Source: Variovorax sp. JS1663 (lineage in GTDB: Bacteria > Pseudomonadota > Gammaproteobacteria > Burkholderiales > Burkholderiaceae_C). Taken from it: a DNA stretch of 64,000 nucleotides. The position numbers and the translations under genes were made by a program. Below are positions 7,690 through 16,192 of the stretch, one piece after another; within the stretch, counting starts at the first letter, position 1; every line of letters begins with the position of its first letter. The stretch is from positions 40,987-104,986 of the forward strand of contig NZ_LYMK01000027.1 of assembly GCF_002157355.1 (NCBI RefSeq), given 5' to 3'. The notes under the pieces are model-generated. The model had not been told where the DNA came from. It saw only the letters and a program-made list of their open reading frames with translations, and made no database searches.

Positions 7690-9096
7690 TCACCGCGCCG
7701 GTTCGGGGTTGCGCCAGCCCCCATCGGCCGCGATCAGGCGGTCCGCCTCGGGCGGACCCCAACTGCCGGGCGGGTAGGAGGTGGCGCGGGGATGCTCGGC
7801 GAGCACCGGCTCGACAACGGTCCAGGCCGCCTCGACCGCGTCTTCGCGGGCGAACAGCGCGTTATCTCCGGCCATCGCATCGCAGAGCAGTCTCTCGTAA
7901 GGAGCCTCTTCACCGGCTTCCTCTTCCACCAGACAAAGCTCCTGCTGGTCGCCGACGAACCCCTTGCCGGCGCGCTTGACGCGGGCGGCCAGCGCGATGA
8001 TCGAACCCGGCGAAAGGTGGAAGCGCAGATAGTTGGCCTCCGCGCTCGTTCTCACCGAGTCCGCGAACAACTGCTGCGGCGGCGGCTTGAGCCGCACCAG
8101 CACCTCGCACGCCGCTTCGGGCAGACACTTCCCCGAGCGCAGGTACCACGGCACGCCTTCCCAGCGCCAGGAGTCGATGTGCAGCCTCAGCGCGGCGTAG
8201 GTCTCGACATCCGAGTCCTTCGCGACCCGGGGCTCTTCGCGATAGCCGGTGTACTGGCCACGCACGATATCGGCTGGTTGCAGCGGCCGCATCGCTTGGA
8301 AGACATTGGCCTTCTCGGCATGCATGGCCGCAAAGCCGCGCCGCGGCGGCGGTTCCATCGCGAGCAGCGCGACGATCTGGAACAGGTGGTTCTGCACCAC
8401 GTCGCGCAGGCAGCCAGCGCTCTCGTAGAAAGCACCGCGGCCCTGCACGCCGAACTCTTCGGCCAGCGTGATCTGCACGCTCGCCACGAAGTTGCGGTTC
8501 CAGATCGGTTCGAGGAACGAATTGGCGAAGCGGAAGTAGAGGATATTCATGACCGCTTCCTTGCCGAGAAAGTGATCGATGCGGAAGATCGCGTTGTCGG
8601 CAAACACTTCGAGCGCGACGCGGTTGAGCTCGCGCGCCGACGCGAGGTCGCGGCCGAACGGCTTCTCGACGATGACACGCGCCTGCGCAGCCAGGCCCGC
8701 CGTGCCAAGTCCCCTGATAACGGTCGGAAACAGCGCTGGCGGAATGGCGAGGTAGTGCGCCGGGCGCGTTGCCCCGCCGAGGGCCAGCTTGAGCGCTTCG
8801 AACGTGCCGGCATCGTTGTAATTGCCGCCCACGTAGTGCAGCACGGACAGCAACCGATCGAGCGCGATCGGGTCGCCCACGACAGCGGCGTTCTCAACGC
8901 TTTCCTTTGCCCGTGCGCGCAGTTGCTCGATGCTCCACGCCGACGAGGCGACGCCGATCACCGGCACCTTCAGCGCTCCGCGTTTGCACATCGCGCAGAG
9001 CGCCGGAAAAATCTTCCTGTAGGCCAGGTCACCGGTGACGCCGAACAGCACCAGCGCGTCAGACGCCGCAATGGCTCCGGCAGGGTCGTCGTGCAT
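7690..9096 (-). CDS. zwf: Glucose-6-phosphate 1-dehydrogenase
   Basis: 468 aa from the ATG at 9096 (MHDDPAGA), preferred over an upstream ATG at 9135 because it sits 2 bases after the gnd stop. Oxidises glucose 6-phosphate to 6-phosphogluconolactone with NAD(P)+. Visible: the nucleotide-binding FGVTGDLAYRKIFPAL, the EKPFGRD segment and the catalytic RIDHFLGKEAV with the active-site His. Length is near the usual 480-500. It lies between gnd and GH15 on one minus-strand operon. Confidence 0.93.
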   Translation of the reverse strand: MHDDPAGAIAASDALVLFGVTGDLAYRKIFPALCAMCKRGALKVPVIGVASSAWSIEQLRARAKESVENAAVVGDPIALDRLLSVLHYVGGNYNDAGTFEALKLALGGATRPAHYLAIPPALFPTVIRGLGTAGLAAQARVIVEKPFGRDLASARELNRVALEVFADNAIFRIDHFLGKEAVMNILYFRFANSFLEPIWNRNFVASVQITLAEEFGVQGRGAFYESAGCLRDVVQNHLFQIVALLAMEPPPRRGFAAMHAEKANVFQAMRPLQPADIVRGQYTGYREEPRVAKDSDVETYAALRLHIDSWRWEGVPWYLRSGKCLPEAACEVLVRLKPPPQQLFADSVRTSAEANYLRFHLSPGSIIALAARVKRAGKGFVGDQQELCLVEEEAGEEAPYERLLCDAMAGDNALFAREDAVEAAWTVVEPVLAEHPRATSYPPGSWGPPEADRLIAADGGWRNPEPAR

Positions 9097-9097
9097 T

Positions 9098-10213
9098 TCA
9101 GTGCCCCGCACGGCCGCCCAAAGGGCATTGAGCAACCTCTCGGGGGCAGCGAACGAATAGAGCGTGGCGGCCTTTCACCCTAAGCCTCGCTTTCGGTTCG
9201 CCGGCGGCCCTTTCGACATGGCCGCCGAATTCTCGTCGCATCGCCGACAGCACGCGATTGGCGAAGTCCGCTTCTCCGCGCGAACTGAAACGGGCATACA
9301 GCGCGGCGCTCAGCACCGGCGCCGGCACCGCTTCGTCGATGGCGGCCTGGATCGTCCAGCGTCCTTCGCCGGAATCGGAGACGCGGCCGTGGAAGCCAGC
9401 GAGCACAGGGTCGGCGGCGAGCGCGGTGGCGGTCAAGTCGAGCAGCCACGAGCCGATCACGCTGCCGCGCCGCCAGACCTCGGCGATCTCGGGCAAGTCC
9501 ATTTCGTACTGGTACAGCTCGGGGTTGCGCAGCGGCGTGGTCTCTGCATCGACGGCGCCTGCGCGCTTGCCGACATCCGCGTTGCGCAGGATGCTCAGCC
9601 CTTCGGCGTATGCTGCCATGACCCCGTACTCGATGCCGTTGTGCACCATCTTGACAAAGTGGCCGGTGCCGTGTGGACCGCAGTGCAGATAGCCCTGTTC
9701 GGCGCTGCTGCCGTTGCGGCTGCGGCCTGGCGTTGGTGCGACGGCACCGACGCCGGGGGCCAGCGTCGCGAACAGCGGCGCCAGGTGCTGCACGACCGCG
9801 TCCTCGCCGCCAATCATCAGGCAGTAACCGCGATCGAAGCCGGCGACGCCGCCGCTGGTGCCCACGTCGACATAGTGAATGCCCGACGCGCGCAAATCGG
9901 CCGCACGGCGGAGGTCGTCGGCGTAGTAGGAATTGCCGCCGTCGACGACGATGTCGCCGGCGTCGAGAAGTGGCAAGAGATCGCAGATGGTCTGGTCGAC
10001 GACCCCCGCCGGGACCATCAACCAGATCGCTCGCGGCCGCGACAGCATCGTGACCAACTGCTGCAGCGACGCCGAGCCGGTGGCGCCCTGCGCGGTGAGC
10101 CGCTCGACGCTGGCGGGGTGCGCGGCGTAGACGACGCAGTCGTGGCCGCCGCGCATCAGCCGGCGGGTCATATTGGCGCCCATGCGTCCGAGTCCGATCA
10201 TGCCAATCTGCAT
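9098..10213 (-). CDS. gnd: 6-phosphogluconate dehydrogenase, decarboxylating (short YqeC/GntZ type)
   Basis: 371 aa. The N-terminus MQIGMIGLGRMGANMTRRL is a Rossmann dinucleotide site; VDGGNSYY, HYVDVGTSGGVAGF and the catalytic KMVHNGIEYGVM follow. Converts 6-phosphogluconate to ribulose 5-phosphate and CO2. This short family normally ends shortly after the FGGHVE-type segment near residue 335; here about 35 more Arg/Cys-rich residues follow (ending LGGRAGH), suggesting loss of the original stop by an indel. First gene of the gnd-zwf-GH15 operon. Confidence 0.92.
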   Translation of the reverse strand: MQIGMIGLGRMGANMTRRLMRGGHDCVVYAAHPASVERLTAQGATGSASLQQLVTMLSRPRAIWLMVPAGVVDQTICDLLPLLDAGDIVVDGGNSYYADDLRRAADLRASGIHYVDVGTSGGVAGFDRGYCLMIGGEDAVVQHLAPLFATLAPGVGAVAPTPGRSRNGSSAEQGYLHCGPHGTGHFVKMVHNGIEYGVMAAYAEGLSILRNADVGKRAGAVDAETTPLRNPELYQYEMDLPEIAEVWRRGSVIGSWLLDLTATALAADPVLAGFHGRVSDSGEGRWTIQAAIDEAVPAPVLSAALYARFSSRGEADFANRVLSAMRREFGGHVERAAGEPKARLRVKGRHALFVRCPREVAQCPLGGRAGH

Positions 10214-10547
10214 TGCGATGCTCCCGGCTTAGGTCCGTGGGTGTTCGAGTTGCGTCAACCTTGCGCAGGTGGTATTCGCGCCTCGCCCGAGTGTTCCCGG
10301 CGGCCGTCGACCAGAAGGATGGCCTGGCAGGGCAGCAGGGCGCCATCGGCGTCGAGCCTCAGGCCCAGCTGGGACTCCAGGGAATATGCAGCGCGCTATT
10401 CGGTCCTTTTCTGCATCGCACCTCATGCTCACCTCATCCGGTTGCAATCAACCAAATCAGCGCGGGCTGCATCCAAGACTGACAGCGGATTCGAGCCATC
10501 TTTTCCTCTATCAACTTTCCTTGCTTGCCGTCAAGTCCGACAGTCTT
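10214..10547. other. Intergenic, no gene recognised
   Basis: Separates the end of copB from the start of gnd, both on the minus strand. It should hold the gnd promoter and any copB terminator; I could not identify convincing examples of either. Confidence 0.4.
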
Positions 10548-11318
10548 CTAGAACCACACCCGAACTCCCGCGACCACGCGCCATCCGCTCACATCTTCAC
10601 CCCGTTCCCGCGCAAACTTCGCCGCGCCGCCGAAGCGTTTCTGCCAGGACACGCCAATGTAGGGGGCAAACTCGCGCTTGATCTCATAGCGCAAGCGAAG
10701 CCCGAACTCAACGTCGTTCACGCCGCGCCCGATGCCCAGTTCCCGCACTTCTTGAACTGCGATATTGGTTGCGAAGCGAGGCTGCAAGATCCAGCGCTGG
10801 GTCAGCAGGAGTTCATACTCGACCTCGGCCCGACCAGATACCTCGCCGCGTTCGCTGACGAAGGCGGCCGCCTGAACCCCGAACCGATAAGGTGCGAGTC
10901 CCTGCACTCCGAAGACTGCATACGTTCTCGATGGGCCATCCGATCTTGGCTTGAAGTAGCGCACGCCCGCTTGCAGATCCCAGAAGGGGGCAACCAAGCG
11001 CCCGTAGAGCACCTGTACATCCAAGTCCTCCATCCTGCCGTTGTAGGGCTTCGTGCCTTCGGTGTATATCCAAAGCCGGTTGTAGTCTCCGCCGATCCAC
11101 CCCAGCGTATTGAAGCGCAGCGCATCGCTGCCTTTGCTGCCGCCGGCGAAACGCGCCGTAGTGTGCTCGAATTGGTCGAACAAGAAGTAGCTGCGGATCG
11201 GGCTGTCCTCGATGGGCGGGGGAAGTGTCTGGGCCTCGGCGAGCGGAGTCAACATCGCGCACGACACCAAGACGCCCGCATGGCGTAGCGCGCGTTTGGT
11301 GTTCGACGAGCGCTTCAT
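10548..11318 (-). CDS. copB: Outer-membrane copper resistance protein CopB
   Basis: 256 aa from the ATG at 11318, whose ATGA overlaps the copA stop. It has a signal peptide (ending near PLAEAQ) and the CopB pattern: PIRSYFLFDQFE, WIGGDYNRLWIYTEG, LYGRLVAPFWDLQAGVRY and a C-terminal beta strand ending in F (GVRVWF), as expected for an outer-membrane barrel. CopB works with CopA in periplasmic copper resistance. The Met/His-rich N-terminal extension seen in many CopB proteins is absent, so this is a short form. Last gene of the copper operon. Confidence 0.9.
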   Translation of the reverse strand: MKRSSNTKRALRHAGVLVSCAMLTPLAEAQTLPPPIEDSPIRSYFLFDQFEHTTARFAGGSKGSDALRFNTLGWIGGDYNRLWIYTEGTKPYNGRMEDLDVQVLYGRLVAPFWDLQAGVRYFKPRSDGPSRTYAVFGVQGLAPYRFGVQAAAFVSERGEVSGRAEVEYELLLTQRWILQPRFATNIAVQEVRELGIGRGVNDVEFGLRLRYEIKREFAPYIGVSWQKRFGGAAKFARERGEDVSGWRVVAGVRVWF

Positions 11319-13204
11319 GTCCGCCCCTTCGCTTTCGGATCGACGACTGAGACCACGCGCAGCATGCCGAGTTCCATATGAAAGAGCAGATGGCAATGGA
11401 AGGCCCACTTGCCGAGTTCGTCGGGCTCGACATCGAACGAGAGACGTTCACCTGCTTTCACATTGATGGTGTGCTTTAGCGGCCGCTTCGCGCCCGCGCC
11501 GTTCTCCAGCACCATCCACATCCCATGCAGGTGCATCGGGTGATCCATCATCGTATCGTTCACAAGGGTGACGCGAAGCCGCTCGCGGTAGTCGAACGGG
11601 ATCGGCTCTTCGGCCTCGGAGTATTTCTTTCCATCGAATCCCCATATCTGACGATCCATATTGCCGGTGAGGTGCAACTCGATCTCGCGCTCGGGCACAC
11701 CTTCCCGTCCTCCCGTCGACAACCGCCGCAAGTCGCTGTAGACGAGCACTCTACGGCCCGCGTCCCCGAGTCCGGTGCCCGGTTCGTTCACCCGGCTGGC
11801 AGGCATTTCGGCGATCGTGGAATTGCCTGGTCCGTGGCGGTCTGGCCCGTGGGGTTCGGCCTGCTTTGACGTGGCCTTTGCCGGCGCGGCGTCCGCCGGC
11901 ATCGTCATGCCGGGCATTGCATCCATCTTCGGCTGCGTAGGCGCGGTATCCGCTGGCATGGCCATGTCGGGCATCGCATCCATTTTCGGCTGCATAGGTG
12001 CGGCGTCCGACGGCATCGCCATGCCGGGCATCGCATCCATCGTGGGCTTGCCGCCGCTGGCGGGCATGGACATAGCCCCCATCGCATCGCCGGACATGCC
12101 CATGTCGGCCATGGTCCGAAGGGGACGCACGCGGCGCTCGGGCATCGGTGCGCGCAGCCCGGAGCGCAGCGCAAGCGTGCCGGCTGCATAACCGCTGCGA
12201 TCCATCGCCTCGGCGAAAATGGTGTACGCCTCTGCGCCGCGCGGTTGCACGATCACGTCGTAACTTTCGGCTGGAGCGATCCTGAACTCTTCAACTGCGA
12301 CCGGTTCGACGTTCTGGCCATCCGCCTGCACGAGCGTCATCTCCAAGTCCGGAATACGAACATCGAAATGCGTCATCGCACCCGCGTTGATGAAGCGCAT
12401 GCGGATGCGCTCGCCCGGCTTGAAGAGCGCGGTCCAGTTTTGATTTGCAGCCTGCCCGTTAAGCAAATACGTGTAGGTGGAACCGGTCACATCCGCGATG
12501 TCGGTCGGGTCCATTCGCATCTTTGCCCATTCCATACGGTCCGCGATCGTGGCGCGCCAGCCATTGCGGGACGCATCCCGAAAAACATCGGCCATCGTGC
12601 GTCGGTTGAAGTTGTAGTATGAACCGAACTTTTTCATCTTCGCCAGTACGCGCGCTGGATCCTCGAAGGTCCAGTCGGACAGCATTACGACGCATTCGCT
12701 TTCGTACGCGAACGGGTCGCGCGTGGCGGGGTCGATGATGAACGGGCCGTACAGGCCCGCCTGCTCCTGATTGCCCGAATGGCTGTGATACCAGTACGTG
12801 CCGTTCTGGCGCAATTTGTACCGATAAGTGAACGTCTCGCCGGGTCGAATGCCGGGAAAGCTCACCCCTGGGACGCCGTCCATGTCCGGCGGGACGAGGA
12901 GTCCGTGCCAATGGATCGAACTCGTCTCATCCAACTGGTTTGTCACTCGGATCGTCGCGGTCTCGCCCTCGCGAAACCGCAACACGGGACCGGGCAGCAA
13001 GCCGTTGACTACGGTTGGCGTGGCGCTCTGTCCATCGATATTGAGCCTGCCATTAGCGATCACGAGGTTGGACACCGGGCCGGATTCCTGCGGAGGCAAT
13101 GCACGATCCGAAGCGGCCCACGTGTAACTTGGGGACAACGCGTTAAGCGCAGCCCCAGCACCCGAGGCCGCACTGGCTCTAAGGAAGCGTCGGCGCGGAT
13201 TCAT
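11315..13204 (-). CDS. copA: Multicopper oxidase CopA (copper resistance system)
   Basis: 629 aa from the ATG at 13204. Twin-arginine signal (NPRRRFLRASAASGAG) fits export of a folded copper enzyme. Three cupredoxin domains carry the type-2/3 motifs SSIHWHGLL and YWYHSHSG near the N-terminus and HPMHLHGMW and WAFHCHLLFHMELGM at the C-terminus, the last including the type-1 Cys, His and Met. Between domains 2 and 3 is a Met-rich insert with three near-identical 19-residue units. It oxidises Cu(I) in the periplasm and sequesters copper. The start overlaps the stop of the upstream Csp-like gene and the stop overlaps copB, so three genes are translationally coupled. Confidence 0.93.
   Translation of the reverse strand: MNPRRRFLRASAASGAGAALNALSPSYTWAASDRALPPQESGPVSNLVIANGRLNIDGQSATPTVVNGLLPGPVLRFREGETATIRVTNQLDETSSIHWHGLLVPPDMDGVPGVSFPGIRPGETFTYRYKLRQNGTYWYHSHSGNQEQAGLYGPFIIDPATRDPFAYESECVVMLSDWTFEDPARVLAKMKKFGSYYNFNRRTMADVFRDASRNGWRATIADRMEWAKMRMDPTDIADVTGSTYTYLLNGQAANQNWTALFKPGERIRMRFINAGAMTHFDVRIPDLEMTLVQADGQNVEPVAVEEFRIAPAESYDVIVQPRGAEAYTIFAEAMDRSGYAAGTLALRSGLRAPMPERRVRPLRTMADMGMSGDAMGAMSMPASGGKPTMDAMPGMAMPSDAAPMQPKMDAMPDMAMPADTAPTQPKMDAMPGMTMPADAAPAKATSKQAEPHGPDRHGPGNSTIAEMPASRVNEPGTGLGDAGRRVLVYSDLRRLSTGGREGVPEREIELHLTGNMDRQIWGFDGKKYSEAEEPIPFDYRERLRVTLVNDTMMDHPMHLHGMWMVLENGAGAKRPLKHTINVKAGERLSFDVEPDELGKWAFHCHLLFHMELGMLRVVSVVDPKAKGRT
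11886..12056 (-). repeat. Three tandem 57-bp repeats in copA (Met-rich units)
   Basis: Three copies of a 57-bp unit begin on the plus strand at 11886, 11943 and 12000. Each encodes 19 residues of the form MDAMPxMxMPxDxAPxQPK, giving a methionine ladder suited to Cu(I) binding. The regular period suggests copy number can change by slippage or recombination. Confidence 0.85.
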
Positions 13205-13722
13205 GTCATCGTCCTGCAACTCTTCGCGCAGTTCTGGCATTCTTCGACACACTCTCGCATATCACCCACCTGCTCGCAGCTCTTGCCGCATGCCTCGCAC
13301 GCTTCGGCGCAGATCAGGCAGACCCGGCCGTGCAGTGGCGAGTCGCTCAGCATGAAGTTGGCCGACGTTTGGCAGAGTTCGGCGCAGTTGAGCATGAGGC
13401 GAAGGTGCTTCTGCTCGGCATGGCGCCCGCCGCGTTCCAGGCAGTAGCCCATCGCCATCCGGAGGCACATGCTATGGCAATCGAGACACGCCTTGATGGC
13501 GTCCTGCATGGGCGAGTCCACGCGGCTTTGGCGCGAGGTGGATGAATTTCCCGACGCTGTCGGCGCTGCAGAGTTCGATTCCGCAGCGAGCGCGTCGACC
13601 GACGCAAGCGTTTGAAGACCCCCGCCTGCGGTAACCGCAAACGCTGTTTGCAGAAGCCGACGGCGCCGTGTCCGCGGCGCCGATTTCATCTCACGGACTT
13701 CGTGTAGCGCGCTGCTTTCCAT
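13201..13722 (-). CDS. Tat-exported four-helix-bundle copper storage protein (Csp1-like)
   Basis: 173 aa from the ATG at 13722, which has AAAGGA six bases upstream; an internal ATG at 13689 is the alternative. A twin-arginine signal (RRRRLLQTAFA) precedes a low-complexity linker and a Cys-rich domain with 15 cysteines in CxxC/CxxxC spacing (ACLDCHSMC, CLICAEACEACGKSC, CVEECQNCAKSC). This is the layout of Csp1-type copper storage proteins, which fill a four-helix bundle with Cu(I)-thiolates. Its stop overlaps the copA start (ATGA). Export together with CopA suggests periplasmic copper buffering or loading of the oxidase. Confidence 0.85.
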   Translation of the reverse strand: MESSALHEVREMKSAPRTRRRRLLQTAFAVTAGGGLQTLASVDALAAESNSAAPTASGNSSTSRQSRVDSPMQDAIKACLDCHSMCLRMAMGYCLERGGRHAEQKHLRLMLNCAELCQTSANFMLSDSPLHGRVCLICAEACEACGKSCEQVGDMRECVEECQNCAKSCRTMT

Positions 13723-13803
13723 GACGGTCCTTTCGATTCTTGATCTCAATCACTGATGTTCGGTCGAACCCACGTCCTTGATGTCGTTGAGTGCTGAACG
13801 AAC

Positions 13804-14175
13804 CTACTCGCGCTTTCCTTCCACTGGGTGACCCTTGCGTTCCGTCATCCTCTTTTCCATCATTTCGCGACCATGACCAAAGCCGGGGCCAGCGCTCTGC
13901 TCTTTGACAGTGATCTGGTCAACGACTTGGGCAACACCGTCGGTTCCGCGGGCCACCGCGACAGCTCGATCCTTGATGGCCGGGGTGTCGACAGTTCCTG
14001 ACAAGGTGACCACCTTCTTCTGTACGCCGACGTCGATCTGAGCGGCCTTCACGGTTTCGTCCGACGTGAGATTCGATTTGACCTTCACGCCGATTCCAGA
14101 GTCGCTGGGGCCGCAGGCGACCGCAACAACGGCACTCGCCAATACACCGACGTATGCAATACGCTGCTGATACAT
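13804..14175 (-). CDS. BON-domain lipoprotein
   Basis: 123 aa. The N-terminal hydrophobic stretch ends in VVAVAC, a plausible lipobox with Cys at residue 21. The mature part contains one BON domain (IGVKVKSNLTSDE, IDVGVQKKVVTLSGTVDTPAIKDRAVAVAR), a fold found in envelope-stress proteins of the OsmY type that bind phospholipid. The C-terminus is charged and ends with MMEKRMTERKGH. It lies inside the copper cluster between the Csp-like and Met-rich genes. Confidence 0.8.
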   Translation of the reverse strand: MYQQRIAYVGVLASAVVAVACGPSDSGIGVKVKSNLTSDETVKAAQIDVGVQKKVVTLSGTVDTPAIKDRAVAVARGTDGVAQVVDQITVKEQSAGPGFGHGREMMEKRMTERKGHPVEGKRE

Positions 14176-14240
14176 GATTCTCTCTCCTTTGGCGAGTTCG
14201 CCACGGATTGCTGGGGACTGCGCGCTGCAAAGTTTCTTGA

Positions 14241-14693
14241 TTACCTATCTGGCTTTGGCTTCATAGCCTCCTCGCGCTTCATCATTTGCTCCATCATCAT
14301 TTGCATCATGTCCATGCGCGTTTCCGTCATTTCCTGGCGCTTCTTCATGTCGCTGTCTTTCATGCTCCCTTTCTTGTCGCCCATCATCATTCCGCCGGAC
14401 TTGCCTTCGCCCTTCATCATCGGGCCGCCCATGCCGCGCATCGTCTTCATGTTTTCCTGCATGGTCTGCATGTGCTCCTGCATCAGCTTCTGGCGTTCTT
14501 TCGGATCGATGGTCGCTCCGATTGTTTCCATCTGCTGCTGCATTTTTTCCATGTTCGCCTGCATCTTGGGCATTTGCTTTTCCATGTCCATGCTCATCGC
14601 TGGCGCGGCGGGCGCAGGCTTTTCCTGCGCTGATGCGATTGGTGCCGACAAGGCAAAGGCGACGATTGCGGTGATCAATATTGAGGTTTTCAT
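14241..14693 (-). CDS. Small Met-rich periplasmic protein, unknown family
   Basis: 150 aa with a clear Sec signal peptide (cleavage near IASAQ). About a quarter of the mature protein is methionine, in runs such as MSMDMEKQMPKM, GGMMMGDKK and MDMMQMMMEQMM, with many Lys/Glu residues favouring long helices. Such compositions bind Cu(I)/Ag(I) by thioethers in the periplasm. I do not recognise a named family. First gene of the copAB side of the cluster; a degraded IS lies upstream. Confidence 0.75.
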   Translation of the reverse strand: MKTSILITAIVAFALSAPIASAQEKPAPAAPAMSMDMEKQMPKMQANMEKMQQQMETIGATIDPKERQKLMQEHMQTMQENMKTMRGMGGPMMKGEGKSGGMMMGDKKGSMKDSDMKKRQEMTETRMDMMQMMMEQMMKREEAMKPKPDR

Positions 14694-14869
14694 GGCGGTC
14701 TCTCAGGGTTGAGTTCAAGTTTTCAAGAATGAGCTTGCCTTGAGGTGGCGAAGATCAGCGAGCACATCTGTATAGGTGAAGACTTTTTCAGCGTCTGTAC
14801 GGTCCGAAAGTAGCGCCCACCTCTCAGAATGGTTGTCGCCCCGATAGAACCAAGAATCCGGGGACGGCG

Positions 14870-15200
14870 ATGAAGGACCGCAGCGGCTCGATACGGACAA
14901 GCATCCAAGGACCGAGGGGTAGGAAGGTGCTGCCGTCGGAGAGTTCGGCGGTGGAGGTGGTGGCCCCCGAAGTGGGCATTGAGGTGAGGACGCTGGAGCG
15001 CTGGCGTGGCCGGCTTGAGGCGGTGATTGCCACCGCCGCGATGCCCGAGTCGGGCAAATGCGCCTGGTGCTGCGAGCATGGCGTGTACCCCGCGGAGCTC
15101 GACAAGCGGCGCTCCAGTCCCACCATCGCGCTGGCCGAGCCCGAGGAGGCCCGGGCCAGCCTGCAGGCCACTCCGGCGAGACCACAAGCGCATCAAGCCC
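14870..15200 (+). mobile_element. IS3-family orfA-like remnant
   Basis: The plus strand reads MKDRSGSIRTS, GIEVRTLERWR, a CEHGVYPAELDKRRSS segment and ALAEPEEARASLQAT, then in another frame RRDHKRIK; I recall this order from IS3-type orfA proteins. The match stops at about 15200. No orfB, inverted repeats or target duplication were found, so only a fragment remains. It separates the Met-rich gene from the cytochrome genes within one minus-strand cluster. 14694-14869 holds nothing else I can name. Confidence 0.5.
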
Positions 15201-15216
15201 GCCATCAATCCGAATT

Positions 15217-15303
15217 TCACGGCCTTGCCCAGAAACAGGAAGAGAAATTCGCAATTGCCGGCATGCCGACCATGGCGACGAGGAACTGCGAGTTGCTCTT
15301 CAT
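15217..15303 (-). other. Short ORF with good ribosome-binding site, probably a truncated gene start
   Basis: An ATG at 15303 preceded by GGAAAGGAC begins a 28-codon frame (MKSNSQFLVAMVGMPAIANF then eight more residues). The adjacent frame would give a hydrophobic continuation (FLFLFLGKAVKFGL). It runs toward the IS remnant, so it may be the 5' end of a small membrane-protein gene cut and frameshifted by the insertion. Not recognised. Confidence 0.3.
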
Positions 15304-15330
15304 GCTTGTCCTTTCCACATTGATCTCGAT

Positions 15331-16191
15331 TCAATGGACCTTCTTCCAGCCCAAGCCCTTGATGTCGTTCCAAACGGTTGTTTGATGACAAAGAAAGCAC
15401 TGATTCACTTTGGCGTTCGGCTGGCGGGCAAGCGGGGCCGACATCATCGAGAAGTGCATCATGTTGTGGCTGGGCGGCGGCTTATGACACTGCGCACACT
15501 CTGTCGAGCGCGTCGACGGGTGAACAAACTCCGCGATGGTCCATTGGGTCGTGGCGTGGCACTGTACGCAGTCGGCGCCGAAGAAACCCTGATGACGATC
15601 CTTGGTCGCGTGGCAGCTGGCGCAGTTGAGCATCGACTCGTTGGCACCGAGACGCGGATGGTCGATGGGCAACGTAGGAACGCTCGTCTGCTTCACCTCG
15701 GCGTAAGGGGCGTCGGGCGCCCGCGTCTGCGCCTCCTGGCGCGGCAGCCGATCCAATAGGCTGGCTACCGCTTCAACGTCAGGGGTGCTCAGTCCCACGC
15801 CCAGCCCGGCGGCTTTCATCTCCCGATGACCAGTCCTGGCAAGCAGTGCATGATCCATCGTTGTCGGCATCCGCGCCGTTCCTTGGTGCTCCACATGGCA
15901 GCCGATGCAAATTTGCACGTTCGCGTGGAACGCAGTGGGCTGGCGCTGCAACAGCGCCGTGTTGTCGGCGTGGCATGCGATGCAAAGCTTGGGCTCGACA
16001 CCTTTCACTGGCGTGTGGCAAGCTGCACAGTTATTCGAGAGAAAGGCATGCGACTGTGACAGCGTTCCCGGGGCTACGGCTTGTTGCCATAACGTGCGTG
16101 TTTGTGAGTCGCTCTTGCTCCAGTCAACGCCGATGCCAACTGCGATGACGGCAGTAACGAGCGCCGCGATGATGAGTTTTACCTGGCTCAT
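15331..16191 (-). CDS. Membrane-anchored heptahaem cytochrome c
   Basis: 286 aa from the ATG at 16191 (MSQVK). One N-terminal helix (residues 5-22) acts as anchor or uncleaved signal. Seven CxxCH haem sites are visible at residues 55-59, 70-74, 95-99, 190-194, 208-212, 232-236 and 265-269, grouped three plus four around a linker. Spare histidines (for example in HVEHQG, HPRLG, HNMMHFSMM) can serve as sixth ligands. It resembles cytochrome c3/c7-type periplasmic electron carriers. It follows the membrane cytochrome gene with one intervening base and is last in the redox module, implying it accepts electrons from, or donates to, that membrane protein. Confidence 0.88.
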   Translation of the reverse strand: MSQVKLIIAALVTAVIAVGIGVDWSKSDSQTRTLWQQAVAPGTLSQSHAFLSNNCAACHTPVKGVEPKLCIACHADNTALLQRQPTAFHANVQICIGCHVEHQGTARMPTTMDHALLARTGHREMKAAGLGVGLSTPDVEAVASLLDRLPRQEAQTRAPDAPYAEVKQTSVPTLPIDHPRLGANESMLNCASCHATKDRHQGFFGADCVQCHATTQWTIAEFVHPSTRSTECAQCHKPPPSHNMMHFSMMSAPLARQPNAKVNQCFLCHQTTVWNDIKGLGWKKVH

Positions 16192-16192
16192 G

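Noticed and set aside
7672..9183. 503-codon plus-strand ORF opposite zwf
   Set aside because: Antisense shadow in GC-rich DNA; composition rich in Arg/Gln/His with no family motif, while the minus strand encodes a clear Zwf.
9164..10681. 505-codon plus-strand ORF opposite gnd
   Set aside because: Shadow of gnd; no recognisable domain and it runs across gene boundaries.
13740..13753. FNR-like site TTGAT-N4-ATCAC upstream of the Csp1-like gene
   Set aside because: One mismatch and only about 25 bases before the ATG, too close for a normal activator position.
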